Positions 50,089 through 58,722 of a stretch of DNA of 64,000 nt are shown here, in pieces. The position numbers and the translations under genes are program-made. A model generated the notes under the pieces. It made no database searches. It was not told the DNA's origin and saw only the letters and a program-made list of their open reading frames with translations. Within the stretch, counting starts at the first letter, position 1, and each line of letters begins with the position of its first letter. Source of the stretch: Bacillus sp. Marseille-Q3570 (lineage in GTDB: Bacteria > Bacillota > Bacilli > Bacillales > Fictibacillaceae); contig NZ_CAMGYZ010000007.1 of assembly GCF_946151055.1 (NCBI RefSeq), forward strand, positions 124,001 to 188,000. Reading direction: 5' to 3'.

Positions 50089-51858
50089 TTAAACGATTTC
50101 CGTTATTTTCGTCTGCTCGTCATGAAGTGTGAACGAGGTTGCGGACTTCTGTTTCGGGTCGAAATAGACGATCAAGAGCGTATCCTTTCCTACAAGTTCA
50201 TCATCTGTTAAAAACAAATTTAAATCAAAGGATAACCGTTCGATCATCACATGCTTATGCAATTCTTTTTCACTCAGATTAAGTTCTTTGAAGTCCCCTG
50301 ACACTTTTTCAGGATGGTCAGCGAGAAATCGCAGATAAGTGGATTGCGTGGCCTTATCCATGGAAAAGTTCCACCACGGTTTTCTCGGCTTATGCTTTTG
50401 ACGGATGAAATAGTCATACTTCATCAACCCTTCCACGATCTCGAGGTTAGGAATACCCCGGACACTTAGGAAGGAGTGGAGGCGTTTGAATAAATCCTCC
50501 AGTTGATGTCCGATCCTTGACCATCCACGCGTTTCCCAATAGTCTCCGAATTGCTGGAAGAAATCGAAGGCAGAAGGGAAGACGTGATCGATCAAATAAC
50601 TGACGGTCGTGTCCATACGGTGGTCATTCCAAAACTTCTCCAGGACATCCTCCACACGCTTGATCTTGATGATTTCATCAAAACTTAGTACATTATTTCC
50701 AAGAATCTCATAGGGTGCTTTGTCCATATAAATATAATCATGGTTGTCCGCTCGGAGACGCATGCCAGTTCCTCTGAGCATTTTCAAAAAGCCGAGCTGT
50801 ACTTCTTCGATGCGGAATTCAAATACATCGTTGAAGGTTTTCCGGAATGAGTCATAATTTTCTTCCGGAAGTCCAGCGATCAAGTCAAGATGCTGGACGA
50901 TTTTGCCGCCATCACGGACGGTTGTCACTGTCCTTGTCAGCTTTTCGAAATTCTGGCGTCTTTCAACGAGGTCATTCGTATTGTCATTCGTGGATTGCAC
51001 ACCGATTTCGAATCGGAATAATCCTGCAGGGGCATGTTCATTCAAAAAATCGATGACTTCAGGACGCATGATATCAGCTGTGATTTCGAACTGGAAAACA
51101 GTACCCGGAAGGTGTTCTTTGATCAAGAAATCGAACATTTCGAGTGCATAATCCCTGCGGATATTGAATGTCCGGTCGACGAATTTGATGGTCCTAGCCC
51201 CATTCTCCATCAAGAAACGAATCTCTTCTTTCATCATTCCAATGTCAAAGTAACGGACGCCGACTTCAATTGAAGACAGGCAAAAGGAACAGGAATATGG
51301 ACAGCCTCTGCTAGTCTCGATGTATGTGACCCGTTTAGAAAGCTGTGGCAGATCCTCTTCCACCCGGAAAGGGGACGGGACCGATTTGAGATCTAGTTTC
51401 GGTCTCGGACCAGTGCGGAATGGTTGCCCATTTTTCATGTATGCTATACCTGCTACAGATTCGACATCTTCTTCTTTTTCGAACGCCTGTAAGAGGTCTT
51501 TGAAGGTTTCTTCGCCTTCACCTACAACGATGAAATCGACATGCTCAAGCCGCTCCAGCCATTGTGGTACATCATAAGAGACTTCAGGTCCTCCGAGCAC
51601 GATTTTTACATCAGGTTTGATCTTCTTCATCATTTCAATGATCGGAATCGTTTCTTCAATGTTCCAGATATAACAGCTGAAGCCGATTACATCAGGGTTT
51701 CTGGAATACAGATCACTGACGATGTTCATGACAGGATCTTTGATCGTATATTCAGCCATATCGATTTTGAAATCAGGCTCACAATACGTTTTCAAATACC
51801 TTAAAGCAAGGCATGTATGGATATATTTAGCGTTCAGGGTGCTTACGACTATGTTCAT
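50089..51858 (-). CDS. B12-binding-domain radical SAM protein
   Basis: ATG 51858, eight bases after GGAG, gives 589 residues. Residues 1-135 form a cobalamin-binding Rossmann domain (IGFSCYIWNIEET, VLGGPEVSYD). The radical SAM barrel follows with the iron-sulfur motif RGCPYSCSFC near residues 186-194, then HLDLIAGLPEE. A C-terminal DUF4080-type domain ends the protein. It probably catalyses a radical methylation or rearrangement, with unknown substrate. The cobalamin domain lacks an obvious DxHxxG motif, as in other class B enzymes. Confidence 0.82.
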   Translation of the reverse strand: MNIVVSTLNAKYIHTCLALRYLKTYCEPDFKIDMAEYTIKDPVMNIVSDLYSRNPDVIGFSCYIWNIEETIPIIEMMKKIKPDVKIVLGGPEVSYDVPQWLERLEHVDFIVVGEGEETFKDLLQAFEKEEDVESVAGIAYMKNGQPFRTGPRPKLDLKSVPSPFRVEEDLPQLSKRVTYIETSRGCPYSCSFCLSSIEVGVRYFDIGMMKEEIRFLMENGARTIKFVDRTFNIRRDYALEMFDFLIKEHLPGTVFQFEITADIMRPEVIDFLNEHAPAGLFRFEIGVQSTNDNTNDLVERRQNFEKLTRTVTTVRDGGKIVQHLDLIAGLPEENYDSFRKTFNDVFEFRIEEVQLGFLKMLRGTGMRLRADNHDYIYMDKAPYEILGNNVLSFDEIIKIKRVEDVLEKFWNDHRMDTTVSYLIDHVFPSAFDFFQQFGDYWETRGWSRIGHQLEDLFKRLHSFLSVRGIPNLEIVEGLMKYDYFIRQKHKPRKPWWNFSMDKATQSTYLRFLADHPEKVSGDFKELNLSEKELHKHVMIERLSFDLNLFLTDDELVGKDTLLIVYFDPKQKSATSFTLHDEQTKITEIV

Positions 51859-51929
51859 CTTTTTCACTCCACTTCGGTTAATGATAAACTTCGAATTTTT
51901 TCGTTACTCAGTTTTTCCAGTCCTCACGT

Positions 51930-52170
51930 AGTACATGGAAGCTACGATTCGCGAAGTATAAACATTATGCACCTGCGTCTACATGTGATCCTACCGGAGA
52001 AAGCTTCCTTGGTGCAAGGCAGCAATGATGTATTTCAAGTTAGTAGCCTACCTCAAACCATCGTGCCTCAAACTTCGACGTACAGGACGTACTAGTACCG
52101 GTGTTGTCATAGGACGTGACGTTTTTAACCGGTGCTTGTTTCTGATTAACCGAAAAATATAATTTATGTA
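51930..52170. other. Unassigned structured-looking intergenic segment
   Basis: The 486-bp divergent gap between the radical SAM gene and the dehydratase gene contains a GC-richer stretch with repeated submotifs: CCTCAAACCATCGTGCCTCAAAC-type direct repeats, GACGTACAGGACGTACTAGT, and two copies of ACCGGTG-T/C-T. No frame with a ribosome binding site covers it, and it does not match R1-R4. It could be an RNA leader or a decayed repeat; I cannot decide. From 52,171 to 52,344 only AT-rich promoter-like DNA is seen. Confidence 0.3.
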
Positions 52171-52344
52171 CTATTTAACAACTCATTTTATCACATTTTG
52201 GCAGTTGGCTTCACGTTTATTGTGAAAAGAGGAATTTTAAAAGGGGAAATGGAAGTATATACGAAGTTACGAGCGAAATGTTTTACAAAGGTGATCGATT
52301 AGCAGAAAATCAAATTAACACTAAAAAAGAAGGAGGGGTCTGAT

Positions 52345-52632
52345 ATGGAACGATTAACAGAAGAACAAGTATCCGTGCAGCTTCAAAATCTCGAAGACTG
52401 GAAACTGACCGATGAAAAATGGATCACAAAAAAATATCGATTCAAGAATTATCTGGATGGAATTGATTTTGTCAGTAAAATCGCTCGTCATTCTGAGGAA
52501 ATCCAGCATCATCCTCTCATTTCCATCGATTATAAGCTTGTGACAGTCAAGTTGAGTTCCTGGCAGGCAAAGGGCCTGACAGAACTGGACTTCAAGCTTG
52601 CTGCTGATTATGACCGTATCTATGACCAATAG
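52345..52632 (+). CDS. Pterin-4a-carbinolamine dehydratase
   Basis: 95 residues, full length for the family: [21 protein letters not shown], the active-site [20 protein letters not shown] histidine cluster and [14 protein letters not shown]. The enzyme recycles oxidised tetrahydropterin produced by aromatic amino acid hydroxylases. No phenylalanine hydroxylase is present in the window, so the physiological partner is unknown; phenylalanine to tyrosine would feed the hpa pathway at 11-17 kb. AAGGAGGGG precedes the ATG. The next gene starts 9 bp after the stop. Confidence 0.87.
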   Translation: MERLTEEQVSVQLQNLEDWKLTDEKWITKKYRFKNYLDGIDFVSKIARHSEEIQHHPLISIDYKLVTVKLSSWQAKGLTELDFKLAADYDRIYDQ

Positions 52633-52641
52633 GAGGAAAAT

Positions 52642-53553
52642 ATGAAATTCATCTATGGAAATCACCAAAATGAACCGATAGTTGCTGTCCTTTTAGAGAA
52701 TCAACCCGAAAAAGCACTTGATCTGACACATGCAGCATCTGTGTTGGAAGTCGATTTTCCGAATACACTGCTTGAAGCTGTCCAGCTTGGTGAAGACTTC
52801 GTCGAAAAGGTCGATGAGTTGCAGTCTCTTTTAAAAGAACAGGGAAACACTGAAAAGTACATTCTAGAACTCGATTCGATCGAACTGCTGGCTCCGATTC
52901 CAAGGCCGACGAAAAATATCTTTTGTGTAGGGAAAAATTATCTCGACCATGCACTTGAACTTGGTACAGAGGCAGATGTGCCGGAAGTACCGATGATTTT
53001 TTCAAAAGCGCCGACGACGGTAATTGGTCCGGAACAACCGATCATCATACCGACAGAGGTCACAACCGATATTGATTATGAAGGTGAACTTGCAGTCATC
53101 ATCGGGAAAAAGGGAAAAGCGATCACTCGAGACGAAGCATATGACTATGTGTTCGGTTATACACTCATCAATGATGTAACCGCAAGAGACCTACAAAGTA
53201 GGCACAAACAATTTTTAATCGGAAAGAGCTTGGACGGAAGTTGTCCGATGGGACCGGCTTTGGTTCATAAATCTGCAGTCCCTGACCCTCATGATCTACA
53301 TATAACAACTTACGTAAATGGAGAAACACGCCAGAGTTCTTCAACCTCAAAAATGATTTTCTCAATACCTGAATTAATCGAGGTACTATCGAAAGTAATG
53401 ACACTTGAACCAGGAGACATCATCGCAACCGGCACACCTGCTGGAGTGGGAAAAGGATTCAATCCGCCTAAATTTCTGAAAGCAGATGATATTGTCAAAG
53501 TCGAAGTGGAATACATCGGTACCCTGTCGAACCCTGTACACAATGATGTTTAA
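52642..53553 (+). CDS. yisK: YisK, FAH-family protein (oxaloacetate decarboxylase type)
   Basis: 303 residues. It follows B. subtilis YisK along its length: an N-terminal domain, then IPRPTKNIFCVGKNYLDHALELG, the metal ligands in DYEGELAVIIG, NDVTARDLQSRHKQFLIGKSLD, and GTPAGVGKGFNPPKFL. YisK has oxaloacetate decarboxylase activity and interacts with the cell-elongation protein Mbl. The downstream YisL homologue at 57.5 kb echoes the yisKL neighbourhood. TAGGAGG precedes the ATG; it is co-transcribed with the dehydratase gene. Confidence 0.85.
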   Translation: MKFIYGNHQNEPIVAVLLENQPEKALDLTHAASVLEVDFPNTLLEAVQLGEDFVEKVDELQSLLKEQGNTEKYILELDSIELLAPIPRPTKNIFCVGKNYLDHALELGTEADVPEVPMIFSKAPTTVIGPEQPIIIPTEVTTDIDYEGELAVIIGKKGKAITRDEAYDYVFGYTLINDVTARDLQSRHKQFLIGKSLDGSCPMGPALVHKSAVPDPHDLHITTYVNGETRQSSSTSKMIFSIPELIEVLSKVMTLEPGDIIATGTPAGVGKGFNPPKFLKADDIVKVEVEYIGTLSNPVHNDV

Positions 53554-53631
53554 AGAAACCCATCGAATGGAATTGTAAAAATAGTACACAGATTAGTTGA
53601 TACGATCATTTTGAATAATGGAGGCGTTACG

Positions 53632-55065
53632 ATGGATAAAGGTATTTTTATCAATAACGAATGGTCTGATTATGGTCTGGAAAAAGTCGAAGTAGTGAAC
53701 CCTGCAACAGGTGAACGCGTCGGTACAGTTCCGCGAGGGGGAAAAAAAGAAGCAAGGATGGCTATTGATGCAGCCCACGAAGCATTTCCATCGTGGTCCA
53801 ATTTGACAGCATATGATCGTGCGTCTTATTTAGAGAAGTTACATGATTTGATGCTTGAGCATGAGGATGAGCTAGCGAAGCTCATGACAGAAGAAATGGG
53901 CAAACCGCTGAAAGAATCGAAAGGTGAGGTCCAGTATGCGGCGTCATTCTTGAAGTGGTTTGCAGAGGAGGGGAAACGTGTCTATGGCAGAACGATTCCT
54001 GCTTCAAAAGAAAACAAACGAATGCAAGTGAACAAGCAGCCTGTCGGTGTCGTCGGTGCGATCACACCTTGGAACTTTCCGGCAGCGATGATTACTCGTA
54101 AGCTCGGCCCGGCATTAGCGGCAGGATGTACGTTCGTCGTCAAACCGCCGAATGAAACGCCACTGACTGCTGTACGTCTAGTAGAGCTTTGTCAGGAAGC
54201 AGGTATTCCGAAAGGTGTCGTCAACATCGTATCCGGGAAGTCCTCAGAGATCGGAGAGGAGCTTTTATCCAATCCGAAGGTCCGCAAAGTGACATTCACT
54301 GGCTCGACAGAAGTTGGAAAGCTATTGATGAAACAAGGGGCGGAACAGGTGAAAAATATGTCCCTAGAGCTTGGCGGACATGCTCCGATCGTCGTACTGG
54401 ATGATGCAGACATCAAATATGCTGCTGAACAGACAGTGGCCTCCAAGTTCCGTAACGGAGGGCAGACTTGTATTTGCGGTAACCGGATCTATGTTCAAGA
54501 AAAAATTTATGATGAATTCATCGAAGAAGTTGTAGCCATTACAGAAAAGCTGAAGGTTGGCAATGGTCTTGATGATGAGACAGATATTGGCCCGATGATC
54601 AATAAAGATGCCTACGAAAAAGTCGAAAAACATGTGCAGAATGCAATCAAGCAGGGTGCAAAGTGCGTAGTAGGCGGAAAAGGACAAGAAGCTGCGAACG
54701 GAACGTATTATTACGAGCCGACGGTACTTATCGATGTTGAACCGAGCATGCTGATCATGAATGAAGAGACGTTCGGTCCTGTCGCTCCAATCCAGAAGGT
54801 GAAAACAGACGTAGAGGCTGTGAAGTATGCGAATATGACGCCTTACGGATTAGCGGCATACGTGTTCAGTGAACATTATAGCCGTGGATTGAAAGTGGTT
54901 GAAGCGATAAATTATGGTATTGTCGGCTGGAATGACGGGGTACCATCAGCTGCACAAGCGCCATTCGGAGGCATGAAACAGAGTGGGCTCGGCCGCGAAG
55001 GCGGAATTGAAGGAATCGAAGAGTATCTCGAAACGAAATACATCTCGATCGGCTTGAAAGAGTAG
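53632..55065 (+). CDS. NAD(P)-dependent aldehyde dehydrogenase, succinate-semialdehyde type
   Basis: ATG 53632 behind TGGAGG gives 477 residues of the ALDH superfamily: TPWNFPAAMITRK, KPPNETPLTA, FTGSTEVGK, Glu in SLELGGHAP and catalytic Cys in GGQTCICGNR, with the adjacent second Cys seen in GabD-type enzymes. It most likely oxidises succinate semialdehyde (GabD) or a related carboxylic semialdehyde. The eight residues of the longer frame precede the ribosome binding site. A strong terminator ends the transcript. Confidence 0.82.
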   Translation: MDKGIFINNEWSDYGLEKVEVVNPATGERVGTVPRGGKKEARMAIDAAHEAFPSWSNLTAYDRASYLEKLHDLMLEHEDELAKLMTEEMGKPLKESKGEVQYAASFLKWFAEEGKRVYGRTIPASKENKRMQVNKQPVGVVGAITPWNFPAAMITRKLGPALAAGCTFVVKPPNETPLTAVRLVELCQEAGIPKGVVNIVSGKSSEIGEELLSNPKVRKVTFTGSTEVGKLLMKQGAEQVKNMSLELGGHAPIVVLDDADIKYAAEQTVASKFRNGGQTCICGNRIYVQEKIYDEFIEEVVAITEKLKVGNGLDDETDIGPMINKDAYEKVEKHVQNAIKQGAKCVVGGKGQEAANGTYYYEPTVLIDVEPSMLIMNEETFGPVAPIQKVKTDVEAVKYANMTPYGLAAYVFSEHYSRGLKVVEAINYGIVGWNDGVPSAAQAPFGGMKQSGLGREGGIEGIEEYLETKYISIGLKE

Positions 55066-55081
55066 ACCTTTAAATAGGGAA

Positions 55082-55126
55082 AGGATTGACCTGGCGGAGA
55101 AATGCCTGGTCAATCCTTTTCTTTTT
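55082..55126 (+). terminator. Intrinsic terminator of the aldehyde dehydrogenase gene
   Basis: AGGATTGACCTGGC pairs with GCCTGGTCAATCCT, followed by a T-rich tail. Confidence 0.85.
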
Positions 55127-55176
55127 CCGATTTTGGTGGTAATCCAAAACCAATATCCGCGTTAGTTTCCGACTGT

Positions 55177-55632
55177 TTACTTGAAAACAGCCCGATTCCG
55201 GACTTTGACGCTTTTTTCTTTTTCCACGTACAGTAAAGGTGAAGCTACGAGCATTAACGAAATGATCAAAGCGATATAGAAACCAGCTGTCACGATGTTT
55301 CCGGTGTTCGTGAGGATATAAAGACAACTCAATACTGCAATCAAACCTGCTGCACAATCTAAATAAATGCTAGGCTTCCGCTTTGAAAATAACATCGTTA
55401 GTACAAATACAGAGATGGCTGGTGCAAGAAGGATCACAAACAGCGAGAACATTTGCTCATCACTGATTTTCATGACGCCGAAACTGTTCAGCTGACTGGC
55501 AAGGGAAACTGTCTTGAATGGGAGAAGATATCCGATTACTGGAACAGTGGTGACGATGAAAGGTATTTTAAGCCATGGTAGTGCAAAGCTCACGAGAAGA
55601 GTGATATGTAACCAGACACGTACGTTTTTCAT
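55177..55632 (-). CDS. Four-helix integral membrane protein of unknown function
   Basis: ATG 55632, seven bases after GGAGGG, gives 151 residues with four hydrophobic segments (about 8-26, 66-88, 94-112, 116-136) and a basic C-terminus. No family recognised. It stands alone between two convergent or unrelated units. The longer frame to 55683 precedes the Shine-Dalgarno sequence. Confidence 0.65.
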   Translation of the reverse strand: MKNVRVWLHITLLVSFALPWLKIPFIVTTVPVIGYLLPFKTVSLASQLNSFGVMKISDEQMFSLFVILLAPAISVFVLTMLFSKRKPSIYLDCAAGLIAVLSCLYILTNTGNIVTAGFYIALIISLMLVASPLLYVEKEKSVKVRNRAVFK

Positions 55633-55732
55633 AGAAGACCCTCCAAAGTTGAAATTGAGATAAGCTACCATAGACATATTCAACTTCTCCTCAATTAAGA
55701 ACTGACGAAGGTCCTGACATGTTGAAAATTAT

Positions 55733-56045
55733 AGGCTATATTCGCAAACTATGTTACTTTTGCACTTAAAGAAAGTATAAAATACTTTCTTCAGTATAAG
55801 GGCAACTAAGGCTCGACCCACAAAAGGCTTGGTCTCGCCAAGTTTTCTTTAAAAGTCGTTGATTTCCACTCCAGCATACTCGCTTTCCGCGGGCACGGCC
55901 TCAGCCTCCTCAGAAACCACAGACCGCTTTCTTCCGGTGTCTTCGACTCGTGCTGATCCCGCAGGAATCTACGGATGTTGAATACGCTTTTCGTCTTTCA
56001 TTTTCTGTAGGCAGTTATAGTTTTGTCCCATCCTCTCTTTAAATG
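55733..56045 (+). mobile_element. R1 element with variant core (copy e)
   Basis: Starts AGGCTATATTCGCAAACTAT-GTTACTTTTGCAC, continues through AAAGTATAAAATACTTTCTT, GCTTGGTCTCGCCAAGTTTT and AAAGTCGTTGATTTCCACTC exactly like copy c, then switches to the GGGCACGGCCTCAGCCTCCT core shared with 215-440. The right end differs from the usual R1 end, so this looks like a composite of two sub-families. Confidence 0.65.
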
Positions 56046-56046
56046 C

Positions 56047-56078
56047 AAAAAAGAACAGGCACCAATGAGCCTGTTCTT
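56047..56078 (-). terminator. Intrinsic terminator of rocD
   Basis: On the minus strand AAGAACAGGC pairs with GCCTGTTCTT, followed by six T. Confidence 0.8.
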
Positions 56079-56094
56079 CATCAAAATGTTTCTT

Positions 56095-57306
56095 TTATGC
56101 TTCTAATACTTCTTTTATCTTTCCGATCGCCCAATCGAGATCTTTTTTGTCGATCACAAGTGGTGGAGCGAAACGGATGACAGTTTCGTGCGTTTCCTTA
56201 CAAAGCAATCCTTTTTCCTTCAATTGCTCACAATATGGACGTGCAGCTTCAGTCAATTCCACACCGATGAACAAGCCGCGTCCACGGATTTCTTTTATCA
56301 TAGGATTGTTGATCTTCTTCAATTCTTCTTGGAAGTAGTTCCCCAATTCCAAAGAACGTTCTACTAACTTCTCTTCTTCAAGAACTTCAAGTGATGCGAT
56401 CGAGACCGCACATCCCAATGGATTTCCACCAAATGTTGAACCGTGCGAACCTGGATTGAAGACACCTAAAATATCTTTATTCGCAGCCACGCAGGATATT
56501 GGGAATACGCCTCCCCCCAGCGCTTTTCCAAGGATATACACATCTGGCTCGACATTTTCCCAATCACATGCGAACGTTTTACCAGAACGTCCTAAGCCGG
56601 ATTGGATTTCGTCGGCCACCATCAACACATTTTCAGAAGTACATAATTCACGCGCTTCTTTTAAGAAACCATCCTCGGGAATGTTGATCCCAGCTTCACC
56701 CTGGATAGGTTCGAACAAGAATGCTGCAGTATTTTCAGTGATCGCATTGCGGAGTGCCTCGATATCTCCATATGGAATGACCTTGATGCCAGGAAGCATT
56801 GGTCCGAAGCCGCGCTTATATTCAGCTTCTGAAGAGAGGGAAACAGCTGTCATCGTACGGCCGTGGAAGTTTCCTTCACATGCGATGATTTCTGCTTGAT
56901 TGTCTTCAACGCCTTTTACATCATATGCCCAGCGGCGAGCGGTCTTGATTGCCGTCTCAACTGCTTCTGCACCAGTATTCATCGGTAGAATCATATCTTT
57001 ATTCGTCAGTTTCGATACTTTTTCATAAAATGGAGCTAGTTGATCGTTGTGGAACGCTCGTGAAGTCAACGTTACACGGTCAGCCTGCTGCTTAAGCGCT
57101 TTGATGATTTTCGGGTGTCGATGCCCCTGATTGACAGCGGAATATGCACTCAGCATATCCATATACTTGTTGCCTTCAGGGTCTTTCACCCAGACACCTT
57201 CAGCTTCGGATATGACGATCGGGAGTGGGAGGTAGTTCTTTGCTCCATACTGTTCTGTTTTCGAAATGATTTCTTCTGTTCCATGTTGGTTTCTTACTTT
57301 ACTCAT
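56095..57306 (-). CDS. rocD: Ornithine aminotransferase
   Basis: ATG 57306, eight bases after GGAG, gives 403 residues of class III aminotransferases: [64 protein letters not shown]-binding lysine in [12 protein letters not shown], and [13 protein letters not shown]. The [11 protein letters not shown] and NTGAEA spacing and length fit ornithine-oxo-acid aminotransferase (arginine/ornithine catabolism, glutamate semialdehyde formation). It is monocistronic here, without rocE/rocF neighbours. A TATAAT and a cre-like sequence lie upstream. Confidence 0.87.
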   Translation of the reverse strand: MSKVRNQHGTEEIISKTEQYGAKNYLPLPIVISEAEGVWVKDPEGNKYMDMLSAYSAVNQGHRHPKIIKALKQQADRVTLTSRAFHNDQLAPFYEKVSKLTNKDMILPMNTGAEAVETAIKTARRWAYDVKGVEDNQAEIIACEGNFHGRTMTAVSLSSEAEYKRGFGPMLPGIKVIPYGDIEALRNAITENTAAFLFEPIQGEAGINIPEDGFLKEARELCTSENVLMVADEIQSGLGRSGKTFACDWENVEPDVYILGKALGGGVFPISCVAANKDILGVFNPGSHGSTFGGNPLGCAVSIASLEVLEEEKLVERSLELGNYFQEELKKINNPMIKEIRGRGLFIGVELTEAARPYCEQLKEKGLLCKETHETVIRFAPPLVIDKKDLDWAIGKIKEVLEA

Positions 57307-57350
57307 GTGGCTCACTCCATTCTTTTCAATTCATTTTGACTCTTTCCCCA

Positions 57351-57371
57351 TTATAAATGAAAACGTTTTGC
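57351..57371. promoter_or_regulatory. rocD -10 element with overlapping cre-like site
   Basis: On the minus strand TATAAT (57351-57356) lies about 45 bp before the rocD start. TGAAAACGTTTTGC (57358-57371) matches 12 of 14 positions of the CcpA operator consensus TGWAANCGNTNWCA and would sit between -10 and -35. Carbon catabolite repression of ornithine use is plausible. The site also lies upstream of the divergent yisL-like gene. Confidence 0.4.
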
Positions 57372-57453
57372 ATTACACCCTCAGCATCAGATTTCCCTTT
57401 TGGAAAGGGTTTTGATATGATGAAGTCGATTGAGTTTAGAGGAGGAATGCTGG

Positions 57454-57807
57454 ATGCTTCATGCGCATGTCACGTCTTGGGCGATCGCGATCATCCTGTT
57501 TTTTGTAACGTATTTTCTGTTAAAAGCAGGAAAAGCGAAAGGCCATAAGATCACAAGCATGATTTTAAGGTTGTTTTATGTCTTCATTATCGTTACTGGC
57601 GGAATGATGTTCGTACAATACTTATCAGGCGGATATTATGAATTTGCATTATTTGCGAAAGCACTGGTAGGTATATGGGTGATCGGAAGTATGGAAATGG
57701 TATTGGCAAAAGCGAAAAAAGGGGCTGCTGTCACTGGAATGTGGATCATGTTCGTCATTTCACTGATCTTAGTTTTATTCCTGGGTTATCACGCATTGCC
57801 AATGTAA
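57454..57807 (+). CDS. yisL: YisL-family membrane protein (DUF1516)
   Basis: ATG 57454 behind AGGAGG gives 117 residues with four transmembrane helices: HAHVTSWAIAIILFFVTYFLL, then KITSMILRLFYVFIIVTGGMMF, KALVGIWVIGSMEMVLAK and WIMFVISLILVLFLGYHALP. Length and motifs match B. subtilis YisL, a protein of unknown function encoded next to yisK there. The preceding residues of the longer frame overlap the ribosome binding site. A terminator follows. Confidence 0.8.
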   Translation: MLHAHVTSWAIAIILFFVTYFLLKAGKAKGHKITSMILRLFYVFIIVTGGMMFVQYLSGGYYEFALFAKALVGIWVIGSMEMVLAKAKKGAAVTGMWIMFVISLILVLFLGYHALPM

Positions 57808-57824
57808 AAATGAAAACCAACAAG

Positions 57825-57859
57825 AAAGAGCTTATCCGTTAGGGACAAGCTCTTTTTTT
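57825..57859 (+). terminator. Intrinsic terminator of the yisL-like gene
   Basis: AAAGAGCTTATCC pairs with GGGACAAGCTCTTT, followed by seven T. R4 begins right after. Confidence 0.8.
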
Positions 57860-58018
57860 CACTTGAAGAAAGTACAAAAATACTTTCTTCAGTATAAGTG
57901 CACAAGTTGGAGGCTTCAGAAGCAATACACCGCACGAAGGAAAAGCAATTGCTTTTTCGAGGAACTAAGGCTCAGCCTGTGCTAAGGCTGGGCATTGCCA
58001 AATTTTCTTTAATCCGTG
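57860..58018 (+). repeat. Dispersed repeat R4 (full copy with insert)
   Basis: ACTTGAAGAAAGTACAAAAA-TACTTTCTTCAGTATAAG, then the GGAGGCTTCAGAAGCAATAC...GAGGAACTA insert found at 6,165 and 33,160, then GCTCAGCCTGTGCTAAGGCT and CATTGCCAAATTTTCTTTAA. Confidence 0.7.
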
Positions 58019-58404
58019 AACGTACTTTCTGTGATGATCACCATGACCGCTTTTTCAATCGTGTCGTCCTTCGTTTTGTTTTCAAAATATGTATCGATTT
58101 GGTCAAGAAGTTGATTGGGGTCCTCGATATGTATGTCTTTTGACTTCAAACCCTTTTTAAGATGGATGGCAAAAGTAAGACGATCTTGAGTTGATAAAGA
58201 CTGCCACTCTTGACCGGTGAGTTGTAAAATATCTTCTGGATTTTTTGAAGAGGACGTGTGGCCGCCTGATGCTTCTCTTTGTTCCTTCAATTGGATCATA
58301 CTTTCTTCATCTACAAAAAGATCCGTTAATTCAGGACTGACAGCTATTGAGGAAATTCCCAATAAGACTGCAAGAGTAAGTAAACCGAATAAGAAATTTT
58401 TCAT
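58009..58404 (-). CDS. Secreted or membrane-anchored hypothetical protein
   Basis: 131 residues from ATG 58404 (an ATG at 58413 is possible; AAAGG lies 11 nt upstream of 58404). It has an N-terminal hydrophobic segment (FLFGLLTLAVLLGISSIAV) that looks like a signal peptide or anchor, then a polar, helical extracellular part. No known domain. Its 3' end overlaps the R4 repeat by about 10 bp. Confidence 0.55.
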   Translation of the reverse strand: MKNFLFGLLTLAVLLGISSIAVSPELTDLFVDEESMIQLKEQREASGGHTSSSKNPEDILQLTGQEWQSLSTQDRLTFAIHLKKGLKSKDIHIEDPNQLLDQIDTYFENKTKDDTIEKAVMVIITESTFTD

Positions 58405-58454
58405 ATGTACCATGCCTTTGTCTTAATGTGTATATCAGTATAACATTTTTTTGT

Positions 58455-58683
58455 AAGGCTGTTTTCGCAAACGTTGTTGCTCTTGAAAGTTGTTGATTTC
58501 CGCTACAGGATGCTCGCTTTCCGCGGGGCGTGCGGTGAGCCCACTCGTCGCGTTGCGACATGGAATGGTCTCACCTGTCCCGCTGATCCCGCAGGAGTCT
58601 CGCACCTTGCTCTCCAATCAACTTGCCAAGGTGATTTTTTTAAATAACTCAAAAGCAACAATCTTTTAGTAAAGAGCCTTTTG
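58455..58683 (+). mobile_element. R1 element, MITE-like, 229 bp (short copy d)
   Basis: Starts AAGGCTGTTTTCGCAAACGT-TGTTGCTCTTG and ends AAAAGCAACAATCTTTTAGT-AAAGAGCCTTTT: clear imperfect terminal inverted repeats. It lacks the R4-like module found inside the longer copies and keeps GCTCGCTTTCCGCGGGGCGT, CGGTGAGCCCACTCGTCGCG and GATCCCGCAGGAGTCTCGCA. It ends 40 bp before the cupin start codon. Confidence 0.72.
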
Positions 58684-58722
58684 TAAAGTGGTTAACGTTC
58701 TTCACCAAAAAAGGGGGAAATT

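Noticed and set aside
57898-58143. 81-codon frame at 57.9 kb
   Set aside because: Repeat translation (R4) running antisense into the secreted-protein gene.
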